NCBI RefSeq assembly: GCF_028009165.1
Contig: NC_079246.1
Location: forward strand, 372,001-436,000
Reading direction: 5' to 3'
DNA from: Akanthomyces muscarius
Lineage: Eukaryota > Ascomycota > Sordariomycetes > Hypocreales > Cordycipitaceae
DNA: 64,000 nt
Position numbers and translations under genes: made by a program. Shown one piece after another: positions 23,201 through 35,980 of the stretch (the first letter of the stretch is position 1; each line of letters begins with the position of its first letter). The notes beneath the pieces are model-generated. The model made no database searches. It was not told where the DNA came from and saw only the letters and a program-made list of their open reading frames with translations.

Positions 23201-26080
23201 CGTCCACATGGCCCGCTGCGAGATGAACAGACGACATGTCCACACGAGAGCTGGGATGCAGGTGTGCTTAATCTATCTCGCAGGTATATGTAATGACGAC
23301 TGACATATATGATGTGCCTGCTTCGCTCAGCATAAGCATAGCCAGCACGAACAAACATGTCATCGGCAACAACTGTACGACGAAAGGTGCTAGATCCTCT
23401 GCCATCTTTGCTCGTTCCTAAGAATATAATGAAAACCTGGAGCTCCAAGACGCCTCTTGATAAGGGGTTTAGAATTTGCCTCGATCGATGTACTCTCACT
23501 GCGTCCGATTGTCCGAGCCAACGTTAGAAGCCATGAACAATACACAAACGTAGCGAATTCGAGGCCCGTCATTCACAGAGCAACCTGGACAAAACCCTTG
23601 GGCTTGCTTCCATAAAAACGTACTCTTCCTCTCATCGCTTCACCAGCCCTTTATCAATACCAACAACCCCTGCTCTACTTGCGTGGCCGTCTGAACCACC
23701 GCCTGTCTCCATCGTCACCTAAACTCGGCTCCATCTTCCCCTGCTGGCCGCTGATATTTCGCAATACCTCTTTTTTTTCCACTCGCGACCGTGCTGCGGC
23801 GTCTTGTAACGAATCTCGTCGGGGATTCTGTACATGTTTCCGCCGCCTTGGCCCAACGCCGGCGGGCAGGGTCCGAAAACTTGATTGCACGCGCGTCGAC
23901 ATGTGTGCAGACACACTGTATTTGGGTCTGTCACGCTGCGCAAAGGACAAGCAAAGGAAGGAATGCGTGAGGCGTTATCCTTCAAGGTTGAAAAGAAACG
24001 CATGGTCCCAGATAACAGAGAGATTGCGGGGATTGGGAAGGGAATGGGCGGTGCTTTTGAAAAGGGCTCCCGGGATTGCGCAGCACATCTCTCTGATGGG
24101 ACTTGGTCATCAGACGAAGGGTGCTGAGCTGGTGAAGGAGTCGTTTTAGGTCTCTTTGCCAAGTCCGGAGCGCGATTCCATACGACGCCAGTCTGTATTT
24201 TTACTCATATTCTCAAATTCCCTCAACGATGACAGTCCACATAACCCCCAGGAGAGAACATTCATATACAACAACCTCACGTTGCATTTATTTCACATTA
24301 TCGATGCGCGGTTTCGAGCACAGCCGCAGCTCTTGCTCGTCTAGACTCCCGTGACGGCGTCTTGCAACCTTTCCCCCCCTTCGACCCTCGAACCCCCAAA
24401 CTGAACGGACGCCTCTACCCAACTTCTCCTTTTATACTGTCCGCTGCTCCTTCGTACAAGTCAGCCCTGCAGGCTGCACGCATCGAGACACGCAAAGAAG
24501 CAACCGTCAGGCCGCGCTTGTGCACGGCTATCGTCGATGCGAGGTCAGAATGTACGGGTGCATGTGTTGGGCACACAAGAGAGTGAGGAATGTTAAAAGA
24601 TTGCCACCGAGAGGCCGCTACCCGCGGCAAGAACAGTTTGGGTGCCTTGGACCTATAGCAGCGGTATTGCTGACGAGCACGCCAGTGTGCCGCGGGTCGA
24701 CGTGGTGGACAGTCTAGGGTAGCTTCTTGTAGATGGACTTGCTCAAATGGCAATATTGACCCGAACGAGGCCAGGTTTCATATGTCAAGGCGGCGTAGAA
24801 ATAATAAAGAAAATCGTCTCTCTGCTACAAGATTGGGCTGACGGGCAGGTCAATGGTGAAGCCAAAAAGGGCTTGTTCTGGCTGGCCAGAGAACGGGCCC
24901 GAGGACGAGGAATATGCCACGAGAAGAGGGGAGGAGAGAGATGAAGGACCTGCGCGGAATACTGCCCTTCGATGAGCGGCCGTTGTAAATAACTGGTATC
25001 TTGCTGTTGTGACGGTAGATACATAGGTTTTGAACTGCTATCATGACATGCCCGGCTCGACCTGTTTGATACAACGTATTTGGACGGGAGATGGCTTGGT
25101 AGACGAGCGTGCAAGACCGGCCCAGACTGTCTGCCACGGTCCAGCCTTCGCATAGCTGATTGACCCGGAACCGAGGATGTAGCCCTTGGTAATTTTTTTG
25201 CTGATGTATACGCCAAAGTCATCTGCTCTCCTGCTGCACATTATCGTATGGCACCATATGTTGAACTTGTGCGAGAATTCGGTGGGCTTCCACGGAGCGC
25301 ACGCCAACGGAGGGAATCGGTGATCCTGGATACTCGCGGCACAAGACCCTTCCTGCTCTGGTTTGAAGTTCACCGATGGCTCCCTCCAGTAATCCAAAAA
25401 AAATTCCTCAAGAAACCCGGGCAAGCAAATCGGCTGGGCAGGCTCCCCCACCGGACGAGGACGCCAAAGCTCCATGATAATCCTCTTATGCAAAGAAATC
25501 CCAGGCATCAAGATGGTGCGGCCAGCGGACGTGACCAGCCGACAATGAGACCAAGGACCTTTTCATATTGCCCGCCGCCTTTTTCTTACAGGCGGCTTTA
25601 CAGACGGTCACTATACGAGAGCGATTCATCCTGTGTCCAAGCTTGTTCACAACACGACGATCACGATACCAAAAGGATTTTCTTTAAAGAAGAAAAAGGA
25701 AAAATAAATAAATAAATAAAAATGCTAGGTCTATGGAAATACGCAAAGAAACTAGAGATCAATCTCTTTTTAGAAAAGGGAGAATCATCGGCAGATTATG
25801 TTCGCCAAGGAAAAACGTTGGGTTGATGGGCAGTGTGGGAGACTTTGGATGACCCCCCAGATCTCCCATCTTGCATAGTCGAGTACTCTTTAACCCAACC
25901 TCACGTATTATTATTTATTTTTCTTATTTTATATATGCATGCTCCGTATGAACTTAATTCCCCTTCAACTGCCGAATTGCCAAGGCTGCTCTGCCCTATG
26001 ACACCAACTAGCCAGCTCTTTTTACGACAGGGCTGACACCCATCCGAATATGCCTACTTTTGGGAATCCTTTTCCTCCGA

Positions 26081-26141
26081 GTGTGTGTGTGTGTGTGTGT
26101 GTGTGCGTGTGTGTGTGTGTGCGTGTATGTGTGTGCGCGCG
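26081..26141. repeat. GT/GC dinucleotide microsatellite
   Basis: About 60 bp of GT repeats interrupted by GC and AT steps, ending in GCGCGCGC. This alternating purine-pyrimidine tract could adopt Z-DNA, but that is inference. Confidence 0.9.
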
Positions 26142-27397
26142 CACTGTCCTCTTTTCTTCCCACGCCCAATATCGCACTGCCTTGTTTACACCAATATAGC
26201 CCATCACGCATTCTCATGCATACCGGTACACACACAGCAGACGCCACGTCTGTCATCGATCGTCCCTGTATAGATATGCTCCGATGTTCAAATCCTGCAG
26301 CCTGTTTTTACTCTGACAGCTCCACACACGCCCCCTTCGTACCAAACGACCCTTGAACTATATCTGCTACTTCACTAATCAAGGCACCGCCCTGCTTTCT
26401 TGTTTCCGTTCTTCCTCCAAGTCTTGTTTTTCTCTCCGGGGCTTGTGCCTCTTTAACTTGCTTTATTCAGCAGGGTAGCATTCGGCGAGAACACGAGCCT
26501 CGACTGGTCCGCCCTGCCTTGGTATAAGACTTGCTTAGCCCAGTGGCCCAGCTACTTTAGGAGAAAAAGGAAAACTGGAAAAACCCCGATTGCCGCCACG
26601 ATCATTGCCTCTTTGGGCATGATTTTTTTCCCGTCCGTTTCTTGTCGCCCGTCTACTTGGTACTAGGAGTAGTACGCATAATGTGCCCGCTCACAGCCAT
26701 GGTCGTCGTAAAGGCTCCGAAGCCATCATGGCAGGGTACCTTGGCCACAGCTCCATTCCCAGGCCAACATTGGCAGGAGTGCGACGCATCTCAGCCTCTC
26801 ATCTCCGTGTGACCGAGGCTTGGTGACCGGACAAAAGCCACGCAACACGAGCAACGCAAGCCAGCCAGCCACTGCCCGCGCATTTCTAAACCGGTTCTCG
26901 CAGAGCGCTAGTGGCGTGGGCGGCGCGCCATGGCGTATACCATTACGGCTTTGAGCTGCCTAAACATGGACTAAAAGTATGCACTATCGAAAATGGATGC
27001 GTGTTGAATGTTTTTAATTAAATGGAGCAATACTGCTTTTGCAGACAAAAGTATATACGTAAATGGGGTGTATCAATAGAAAAGCGCCCGAAAAAGAGTC
27101 GTCGCCGAGCCCTTGTATGTATCGTGCTTCCAACCCAATGCAGCCGTCTCTTGCCATATATCAATCTTGTTTAAAATATAAAAAAAAAGTCGTCATCATC
27201 ATAATAGTCCAATGGCTTCTCAGCCCAAATTAACGCCATAATTTGCATTGATGTTCTTCGCTCGCTTGATGCGGACAGTCGCGACCGTGCCACAGCGATC
27301 CATGTCGTCTGTCATCTGTCGCCGAGACCCTGCCGTGCCGGCCAGGTTTCACCAAAAATGCTTCTTCCCCAGATATTGGCCCCCCCCTCCGAATCAT

Positions 27398-28276
27398 TCA
27401 GTATCGCATCTCCTCGGGGGTTACTGTGGCGCCGTAAAATCCACCTTCCTGCCCACCCGACGCTGTACAAGCCAGACATGCTCCGCCACCGTAGACGCGC
27501 GTGTGGCGAGTCCAACCCTCGCCGTCCTGGTTGACGACAGAGATGATTTCGCCCTTGACGTCCACATTGTGACGGGGTGCATCGTCCTCGTGGGCTCGCA
27601 TCTGGCTTTGTGACCGAGGAGGCGGTGCTGAGAACGACGGGCTCGGAGGATACGCGCCCGGACCAAAACTCGAGTCCGGGAATGCGCCGTCTTCGCTGGC
27701 GACCATCGGAGTTCCAATCGTAAATGTCTTCATGTAAGAACGTCTCCGAGGCGTAGGCTGAGCGTCTTCGAAGGGCATCGACGCAGTAGCCGACATGTAG
27801 TCAGGGTTGGGCTGGCTCATGAATCCGTCTACATCTTCATCACAGGCAAAGATGGTAGCGCTGAGCTCCGGCGGTGTCAGTGGAGGTGGAGGCGGCAGCC
27901 TTGTGAGAAGCCGTCTTTGCTGGCGCTCTGGCACTGCGCTGGGCGCAGAAAAAGACGTCGAGGCATCCGAATCGCCGGTGCTGCTGCACGGCTCCTGAGA
28001 AGCGGGACGACTGTGACAGCGAGACGTTTGCGGCATCTTTTCGTCGAGTATAGGCGGCGTTGCCCGTGTCTGCTCTTGTGTGTGAGAGAACCGGCGCGAT
28101 CGGGACTGGCGCATCCAAGCAACACCACGCTGCAGGCCAAATCGAACAAATAATAGAAAGCAAAAGACGGCGACGCCAGTCAGAACGGCAGTCTTGGTTG
28201 GCTGCTCCGAGTTAAAAATAAAAGACCGGCTGCCTGATGGCCGGCCGTACAAGGCATCGCGGTTAGTACCAGCCAT
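27398..28276 (-). CDS. Conserved fungal single-pass membrane protein, unknown function
   Basis: A single frame of 292 residues, taking the ATG at 28276 (MAGTNRDALYG) because the frame upstream of it offers only a TTG. One membrane segment lies near residues 29-46 (KTAVLTGVAVFCFLLFVRFG), followed by a basic stretch (RQSRSRRF) expected to stay in the cytosol. The middle is Pro/Ser-rich and likely disordered (LPPPPPLTPPE). The last 55 residues look conserved: VKGEIISVV, GWTRHTRVYGGGACLAC and GGFYGATVTPEEMR, a block I associate with small uncharacterised fungal proteins. The two cysteines of CLAC might bind a metal or form a disulphide. Function unknown. It stands alone between two long gene-free regions. 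Confidence 0.82.
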   Translation of the reverse strand: MAGTNRDALYGRPSGSRSFIFNSEQPTKTAVLTGVAVFCFLLFVRFGLQRGVAWMRQSRSRRFSHTQEQTRATPPILDEKMPQTSRCHSRPASQEPCSSTGDSDASTSFSAPSAVPERQQRRLLTRLPPPPPLTPPELSATIFACDEDVDGFMSQPNPDYMSATASMPFEDAQPTPRRRSYMKTFTIGTPMVASEDGAFPDSSFGPGAYPPSPSFSAPPPRSQSQMRAHEDDAPRHNVDVKGEIISVVNQDGEGWTRHTRVYGGGACLACTASGGQEGGFYGATVTPEEMRY

Positions 28277-30561
28277 CGTGAACGGCGCCAACTATTTCTG
28301 GACACAACGCTGGGCCAGGGTATGCACGAATGGCTAGCAGAAACCAGCTGCAGGGACTGGACTGCAGGGGTTATGTCGCAGTCGAGGCCTGTAAGTCTGA
28401 CACTTGAACAAGGCTGCGCTGGGCGAAGCAGTTTCGATGGTGGGGTGTCGTGCTGATTGAAGTGCGGATCCGCTGGCTGCGCCCAGAGATGACCAAAGCG
28501 TTATTGACTGGGCCAAGTGTGCTGGTCGACTGTGTTTTGGTCGTCGAGTCAATCAGTTCACGCCAGATTGAACCTGGGTGCCGAGTCGTATAGTTGCACA
28601 ATTTTTCGTATTTTGGTAGCCGAAAGCCGTCAAGGAATGTGGTGCAGATCAATGGTCGCACTCGTAGCAGTCGCTGTGCCGGGTCGCATATGTATTAACC
28701 AAGTTGATGCTTTTCCAGTTCGATCAAGGCCGCGCTTCGTAAAGGATAGAGTCGATATTCAAGACAAGGCTCCACGTAAGGGGTGCTACAGGAATATATA
28801 TCTTGCTTGGGCGGCTCAAGGGTGACATACATGGTTTGGGCGATTTGACAGAAATGGAGCTACATGAATCTTGCGTCCAAACCATTCCGCACTTGCTGGC
28901 ATGGCGCGGCGCGCTAACACTAAATTCGCAACAAAGGCAAAGGGGTTCAGCTCAGCCAGCAACACACGGTTGGCAACTGGTCACGAAGGTGGGGTGGCAG
29001 TAACAGCTTCCGGTCCTGGAGCCACTGTTCAGCAGCACGCTGTCTGGACAGACCGGAGGCTAGTGTAGCTGCCTACCTAGCTGGCCATGCGGCATGCCCA
29101 GCAGCCAGTTTGCAGCACAGTCCGTCCGTCCTGCTGTGCTGGCGGGTCAGGCTTGTCCGGTAGCCCAGGCTAGTCAAAAGCCAGATGAGTGCTAGGTGAG
29201 ACTGGCTGGTGGCACACGCACCACTCCTCCCACTGCAATAAGAGCGCACATTATGATTTTTGAGTTGGACCTGCAGCGGTCGCTTGCAACAGAGCTCTCC
29301 GCTAGCAGGGTGATTATTGGGACCATGTGCAGCAGACATCCCTGTTTTCAGCGGCGGGCGTCATTGATGTGGTGTAGGCGTGGCTCTTGCAACGGCAATG
29401 GGCAGCTGACTCGGGAGGCAACTAACAATTAGTTTCTTGGGAAGCGGCCCAGTTGCGACTCACCAACGAGGTAGAAAAGCCCGCATCTTGCTTGTTGGGT
29501 AGCAATCCTGAGGCCCAGGCTTCAACCCTGTCTTTGCAGCCGGCTGAATACCCATATTCAATACATCCCTGGTTGTTGCGCTCCAAGGAAAAGAAACGAG
29601 AACACTGGAGGGCTGCCAGATGCGATTCGAGCTAGGCCGTTGAAAATTTCCCGTGGATTAGCGGTTCAGCTGAAGTGAACAAGCGGTAGAGCCACCGGCC
29701 CTGCACAGGCGTCAAAGGACCACAGCCTAGAGCGCATCGACCAATCGCTTTGGGGCAAGTCGCGCAGCCTTGTGGAGCGAGGGGCAGGCGAGTTTCTGGC
29801 TGATGGTAAGAAACAGTGCTGCATTCGTTTTTGCGGGCATAGGCACTAATACGACGGCGACGGATAATCGGGTCCCGTCAAGTCATGTCTGATTGACAAA
29901 GGCAGCGCGGCAAGAAGGGATACGAAAACTCGAACTGGTGTTAGCGGTATGTTGGCTATCCAGGCAATATGCATCTCCGCGTTACCGTCGGCTGCGATGC
30001 CAGCCGTCTTGTCAGCTCCATGCGAAAACCACTGGCCAGATTTGCAGGAGTGCTGTGGCCCGATTCGCGTGCGTGCCACGCGAGGCGGATCGCCCGAGTA
30101 ATGCCGTTTTTATTTTATTTACAGCTGCGTCCATTTGAATTTGACTCGGGCTCGTTGCCCAAAGCAATGGTTCCGGTTTTCGAGACTCGAATGATCCGCT
30201 GTTCTGCGCTCTCGTGTTGACCGATAATCGCAACCTGCAAGCGAGTGTAGTATATCGCGATGACTGCTTATTGTCTGCTCATGCATGTTTCTCTTAGCGA
30301 GGTGTAAACCCAGGCGAGCGAGCTTGTCGCGGCCTTGGCGTCATGGTTGATCCATGTAGAGTGCAGAAGTGATCAGAAATTACACAACTGTGCATCATGC
30401 AAGCCTCGCAAATGCAGCCACAGCACACTGCGAAGCGATATTTACTGGGGTTAATTAATTGCAGATTCGATCTCCGGAGCCGGAGCGATAGGGCGTGACC
30501 GCAGTGCGAGCGTGCTGGTAGCGAGAGGGGCTTCTCCATCAGGCGATACCATGCATCAGGA

Positions 30562-30583
30562 TGCAGTGCAGTGCAGTGCAGTT
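30562..30583. repeat. GCAGT tandem repeat
   Basis: Four consecutive GCAGT units followed shortly by a second partial array near 30592. Non-coding. Confidence 0.8.
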
Positions 30584-31860
30584 GTAGCGTAGTGCAGTGC
30601 AGTTGCAGCGGCCGGATTAGAAAGCATGCAGCGGCAAGGCAGCTGCAAAGCCGATGATCAAGCTGCGAGCCAAACTTTGACATCGGGTTCGGGTCGTGTA
30701 CATGCGTGGCGCGACCTGCAGCGAAGACGGTAGCTGAAAATGACGCGGGGTGGGGTAGCCATGGCGGCACAAGTCGCTGCGACTGGTCGCTGGGCTCGAG
30801 TGTGAAAGTCACGAGTGAGCCGCAAGAATGCAGACGTACAATCTCGGCTCTTATCAGCTTTGCTTTGCCCCAGCTGTCTGTGAAATCTGCGACGTGCCCT
30901 TGTGTGTCGCTACCGAGTGTCCGTCCGCGCTGCGCACATTTGTGTGTGCGTTCGGATCGCAGCCGCGCCATTTCAGCAGGGCAGCGGTGTGCTGACTCTG
31001 GAGGTCCGGTCTGTCGAGGGAGCACTGGATGGACGCGGCCGAAATGGCTCGGGGGAGGAGGAGAGAGGTCGAATGAGGCCTGTCGATATACCTTGTTGTG
31101 CGCTGCTAGCGTCCGTTGAGACTAATAAAAGAGAAGCGAAGGCCAGCGGGAACAAAGAGTTGCCATATGCACACGCCTCGATAGCTTCCTCCCAAAAGAG
31201 CTTCCAGACTCGCGGGCGCCGCCATGTGCTTCGGGACAGCCTCCCGCAAAAGCTGGCATTTTGGCAGCTTTCCGTGTTAGTTAGCCCGGAAATCGGTGAC
31301 ATGCCGCTGAAACCACTAAAATAGAGCCCATGTCGGCAGGAGCCAGTACCGCAGATCGCCGACGCCACGCAACCCTGACCAGCTGAGTCGCCGGCTACGG
31401 GCAGCAGTGGGGGGTGAAAAATTTAAAGTGTCGCTGCAGCGAAATGAAGGAGCGCAACAATATCCTGCAAGAACATGTCAGTAGAATACGCGAATGAGGA
31501 CGAATAAAAGCCGCATTCTAGAATGTCCTCTTACAGTTGCCTATTTCGTAGCCATGGCAGTGGTGGCTCGGACGATGCGAAGACGGCCAAGTCTCTTGTC
31601 TCACACCCCTCTGCCGACGGAGAAAATTGCACCTGGCTCGAGCGCCGCCTTCTAGAAGAACAATGGAGGCTGAGGCTCGCAGCGGTCCCTGACAGCGTAT
31701 CGCCAAACCTTAAACCTCCGACTGTAATAATTGGTAGCGAGATGGGTCATTGTCGAAGCGTGGCCGTAAATATGATGTAGTTTGGAAGATGAAGATCGCT
31801 CGTTTGCTACCGGGCAGGCAGTGCGCATTCGCCACTCTGCTGCTTCTGTTTGCTCGCCAG

Positions 31861-31886
31861 GCCAGCTGCCAGCTGCCAGCTGCCAA
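31861..31886. repeat. AGCTGCC tandem repeat
   Basis: About three and a half AGCTGCC units in a row. Non-coding, no function inferred. Confidence 0.8.
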
Positions 31887-33757
31887 CAACCGTCAACTGC
31901 CAATTCATGCATTAATCGTCATCGGACATGGCCTCAGGCAATGAACGCATAATCTCCAGTATCATACGACTTATAGCCTCGTCTATGCACAATCCCTGAA
32001 CCTTGTCGATTGCTGCTCTTCCGTTGCTTCGCAAGTGCGTCATGACGAGCATAAATGGCCAGTACATATAGAGGCCGTCGCAACCGAGCAGCCCTGCATG
32101 ACTCCCAGTCAGTGCTCAAGTCTCATCTGCTGGCCGGCTACTGCCATCTTCCGCTCTGCTGCGGCATGTACGGATAGCAGGGGGGCTTCATCCGCTGACA
32201 TCTTCTTCCAGCAGCGAATGCCGACAATGGAATGCCGACGTTAGATTGCCGCGGTGGCTTTTCAGCCAAATGGTCCGAGATGAAACACACTCCCTTGGCT
32301 GTCTGACTTGCTAGGAGAGAAGCGCCAGGAGCCGTGCCGTCAAGACATTCAACTCTACACAGGCACCAACTCTGCGCTGCTGTGGCTGGCATGTTGGAGC
32401 TCATGTCACTTTTCCGCTGACATATCCTTATTTGCTGGTCGCGAGTTCCATCGTGAGCCTGCAGATCCAGACTTGTACTGGCGCTAGTTCGTCCTGCGGA
32501 AATTGCAGCTTTGGTGTCGGAAGCGAAGCAATCGAGCCGTTGAAGACGCTAGGAGAAGCTCACCGTAACGATCGGTGATGGCGCGCAGTCAACTATACCG
32601 CTTGCAGGCTGCATGGTGAGGAAAAGAACGATGATCTCTCTTGTCCTAGCACGGGTTGCACCTGGCCCAGCTGGGTTCGCCAGCACGATGCCTGCCGACA
32701 TCCGTATGCACCTCCCCAACGCCAGCCCAACACGCTATTCCCCGCAGGGTATAAGTCGAACGGTTGAGGAGATTCGTGTTGGCCCTACGCCTAGTTCGGG
32801 AGGCTCACTGCTTGCTTTTTTACTCGCTGATCAGCCAGAACGAAGGTGTGCGATGTTGACTTCAGTGGTTTGCTGCTGCACTCTACGAGACTAGACTCTT
32901 CGGCTATGAAGCACACTTCTCACCGGAACCAACTGACCGTTGGATCTTGCTCGGTGAGACGGCTGACCATAAGCTCTGGTTCCACTTGCGGCTCTTTCAC
33001 CGAGTGTAACGTGGTAGGGCTCCCTCCGATCGGGCACTGTCTCCCTTGTGACGACAATGCTCGTACAAATACCGTTAAGCTACCCCTAGCTTCGTAGTTT
33101 TGCTTCCCGCGATGTAGAAATTAATATTCTCCCTCCCTTGCGTGGTCAACAGTGCGGTCATCTCCTCAATCGTGAGCCGGCTGTATTACCATGGGCGTTA
33201 TGGCTGTATCGGGCGCGCCGGCCACGCTATAGACCTCGTGCGTTCGGTCATATCGGTGTCAACCGCTGCTGGTACAGATATCAGTTGCCACTTTTTAAAT
33301 ATCCAAACAATGATAAAGAAACGATGCTGCAGCCAGCACAGCTACTGTCATTCTAGATGTAGATAATGCTGATTTAAGACTCTCGAACTGTAAGGCTGCC
33401 TGAGGTATGGCTGAAACGAACGGGTCAGTCTGACAAGCCAACCCGCTATTGAATCTTTGTTTCGAAAACTTTGAATTTCCCTCTCTTCGTCGCATTCATT
33501 AACCAATGGGCCTATCGATTTTTAGCAAAGATATGGTTGTAAGAAAAACCACGAAATAGAGGAACCAATAAAACCAAACCACATTCCAATGCGCCTAATT
33601 AGCCTTGACCAAGGTCCCAATTTAAAAGTTGCCTGCAACGCCGCCAAAAAAGAAACAAAAATCCAACTTCAAGACATGGCAGATTGCATCTGCTGGTATA
33701 TAAGGGATAGGGTTGGTGACAATATAGTATAGGAACACGAAATCGACAAAGACGGCA

Positions 33758-35980
33758 TTAAATGCCAACGGCAATGTCCATGGGCTCTGGCGCCACCGTC
33801 GAGCCGTCTCGGTCTTGCAGTTCGCGCTCCTCCTCCATCAGCTCAATGATGCTGTCGAGGTTATTGTCAAAGCTCTCGCCGTCTTTGGGGTCCAGGCAGC
33901 GCTTGAGCAGCTTGCGGTACTTTTCAATTTTGTCGCCGACGCCCACCATGCTGAGAGCGTCGACGTACTCCGTCTCGGCCATGCGCTGCTCCGTGAGCAT
34001 GTGGCTGAGCTGGCGGGCCAGGGCGAGGCGCTCCTCATACGACTCGTCCTGGCCGCCGCCGCCTTCGCCGTTGATGCGGCTCAGCTCGCCGTCGACGGCT
34101 TGCGAAATGTGCAGGCGGTTCTGATGGGTAATAAGCGACAGGACCTGGTGCTTGGCGAGATTGGCCTCGTTGGAGACCCTGGTGGCGACGTCGTCGGGTT
34201 CGAGCTGCGATTCCAGCTCGGCGATTTGCTGATGGGCAGCGTGGAGCTCCGTCTGCGTGTTGCTGAGTATGCGCTGCGCTTCCGTTTCCGCGGCATTCTT
34301 CTCGTGCCATTCCTCGTCGTAGCTCTTGGCCAAGTCTTGGAACTTTTCCAAAATGAGAGGCGAGATGCGGGACTGCACTGTAGTGGCAGCAGCAGACTGG
34401 AACAGCTGGGAAATCTTCTTGGATGGTTTGTCCGCGAATACGTCTTTGAAAGAAGCGTGTCTGTGCGAATCGGGAGCAAATGGCGAGGAGGAGCGCTGGG
34501 GCCCACGTTCCCTCTTGGAAGCATTCAGCTCCGCGATGAGATCCTCCGCTCGGACGCCTTCGTGGTTGGGAATATCAGTGGATGCATTGCGGCCTAACAA
34601 GGCTCGAATGCACTTGCGGGCATTTCTTTGGGTTGCCAGATGGAGGGCAGTGTTGCCGTCACTATCTTGGACATCGAGAAGCTGCTGGAAAGCAGTCTGC
34701 TCCATGGTCTCTTGCAGGCAATTGAGAATAATGTCTAGGTAGTAGCGTGAACACGATGGGCTAAATACACGACCATTCATCATGATGGCGGCGTGGTGGA
34801 TAACAGTGCATCCAGCATTGTCTCGGGCCTCGGTGGTATCGAGGAGCTCCTTCATGACAGCAGGGAATGTCTGCTTCTCGTAGCAGTTGGTAAAGTTGAC
34901 GGATCGCATAAACGGAGTCTCTCCGCGACAGTTCTTGACTGCAATGCCGGCATTGAACTTTTTGAGCTGCCTGACGACATCGACATCACCCATGGCGCAG
35001 GCCCAGTGGAGAGCAGTATGATTCTCGGCGTCGATGAGCCAGTTGGGCTGGAAGTTGGGCGGGGGATCGGGCTTGACTGCAGGCTGCTCATTCCTGGAGA
35101 GCAAGAAGTAGTCCAAGAGCTCGTCGCCATATACGGCGTGCTGCTGTTCCGTAAGATCTTGTAGATGTTCCTCCCTCTTGCGCTTTCTGTGGCCAGTAGA
35201 TACGTGCGCCATGTCGTAGCGATCCTCGTCAGCCATGTATGACGCCGAGGCTATGGTGAGGTTGTCGGGCGTGTCGTCTTCACCCATCATCGTGTCGGTA
35301 TTGTCAAAGTCATCGCGCACGGGGACAGAGGCTGAAAGGTCAGCCTGTGCATACGAAATGTAAGGTGTTTGACTTACTGGAGCCCCATTTTGGCATCGGC
35401 AGGGGAGGTTTGACCTTGGGCGCCTTGGGTTTGCTGGCATGTCGAGGAGCAGGAGGAGGACTCTCGTTGCCCGGGACATATTCGAATATGGGTCGCAGGC
35501 GGTCGTATACGCTGTGTCGCTGGGCGAGGGCCTCACCACTGTCTAGGGGAATCCAAGTTCCTATTTTGTGTGAGTCGTGCTTGATACTGTAATCCGTAAG
35601 GTACTGACCCTGGTATTTGCCGTAACCACCCTGAATCTTTTCATGCACATCCTTCTGAACGTCGCGCTCCAAGATTCTTGTTCGGGCAGGCTTGTCGAAG
35701 CCAGCGGCTTTTAAGATATGGGTGGCATTGATCCAATCATCATGTCTCCTTCGCATAACATGCTCCTTGAACTCGACGCCGAATTGATACTCATAGACGG
35801 GGATCTGGATATGCGGTTAGCGAAAATCGCCATTGCCAGGCCAACGCAGGGATGCTGGGCATTTGATGCCGATAATGAAGTTGAAAGCAGCGGCCGAAAA
35901 GGCTGAAAATTACTCACGCCACTGTATGTGGCACTGTAAATGCCCGGGCCAGTGGGAGCTGGCGGCGCAGCCTTGACCAT
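33758..35980 (-). CDS. mbp1: APSES/ankyrin cell-cycle transcription factor Mbp1
   Basis: Four exons on the minus strand: 35980-35918, 35804-35609, 35560-35378 and 35331-33758, all GT-AG and in phase, giving 671 residues. The N-terminal APSES DNA-binding domain (about 20-110) shows [40 protein letters not shown] and [21 protein letters not shown] basic segment RKRKREE near 195 is a likely nuclear signal. Ankyrin repeats begin near 250 ([18 protein letters not shown]) and recur near 380 ([16 protein letters not shown]). A C-terminal coiled coil ends in an acidic tail. Mbp1 with Swi6 forms the MBF complex that drives G1/S genes at ACGCGT sites. The second intron is 48 nt, divisible by three and free of stops. 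Divergent from Arp1 with 698 bp between the starts. Confidence 0.93.

Larger units (their letters stand above)
17852..27397. other. 9.5-kb region without a convincing gene
   Basis: No frame here has recognisable family features, and the longer ones overlap on both strands as chance frames do in GC-rich DNA. The first 1.4 kb (17852-19270) is strongly pyrimidine-rich on the minus strand and is probably the long leader and promoter of the glutamine-rich gene. Simple repeats occur at 19131-19201, 20231-20264 and 26081-26141. Fragments of the motif TACTCCGTA/TACGGAGTA recur (near 20187, 21320 and 22390). The last part (about 26900-27397) is AT-rich, fitting the 3' UTR of the next gene. Non-coding RNA genes or small spliced genes could be hidden but cannot be shown. 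Confidence 0.5.
28277..33757. other. 5.5-kb region without a convincing gene
   Basis: Upstream of the membrane-protein gene and downstream of Mbp1; no recognisable coding frame. Short repeats occur at 30562-30583 (GCAGT units) and 31861-31886 (AGCTGCC units). One short cysteine-bearing frame at 32907-33097 is discussed as a weak candidate. The right end (about 33360-33757) is AT-rich and probably includes the 3' UTR of Mbp1. Confidence 0.5.

Noticed and set aside
23719..24162. Minus-strand frame with a CxxxCRRAC pattern starting MRFFSTL
   Set aside because: No signal peptide of normal make-up, no intron that improves it, and an equally long frame on the other strand; likely chance.
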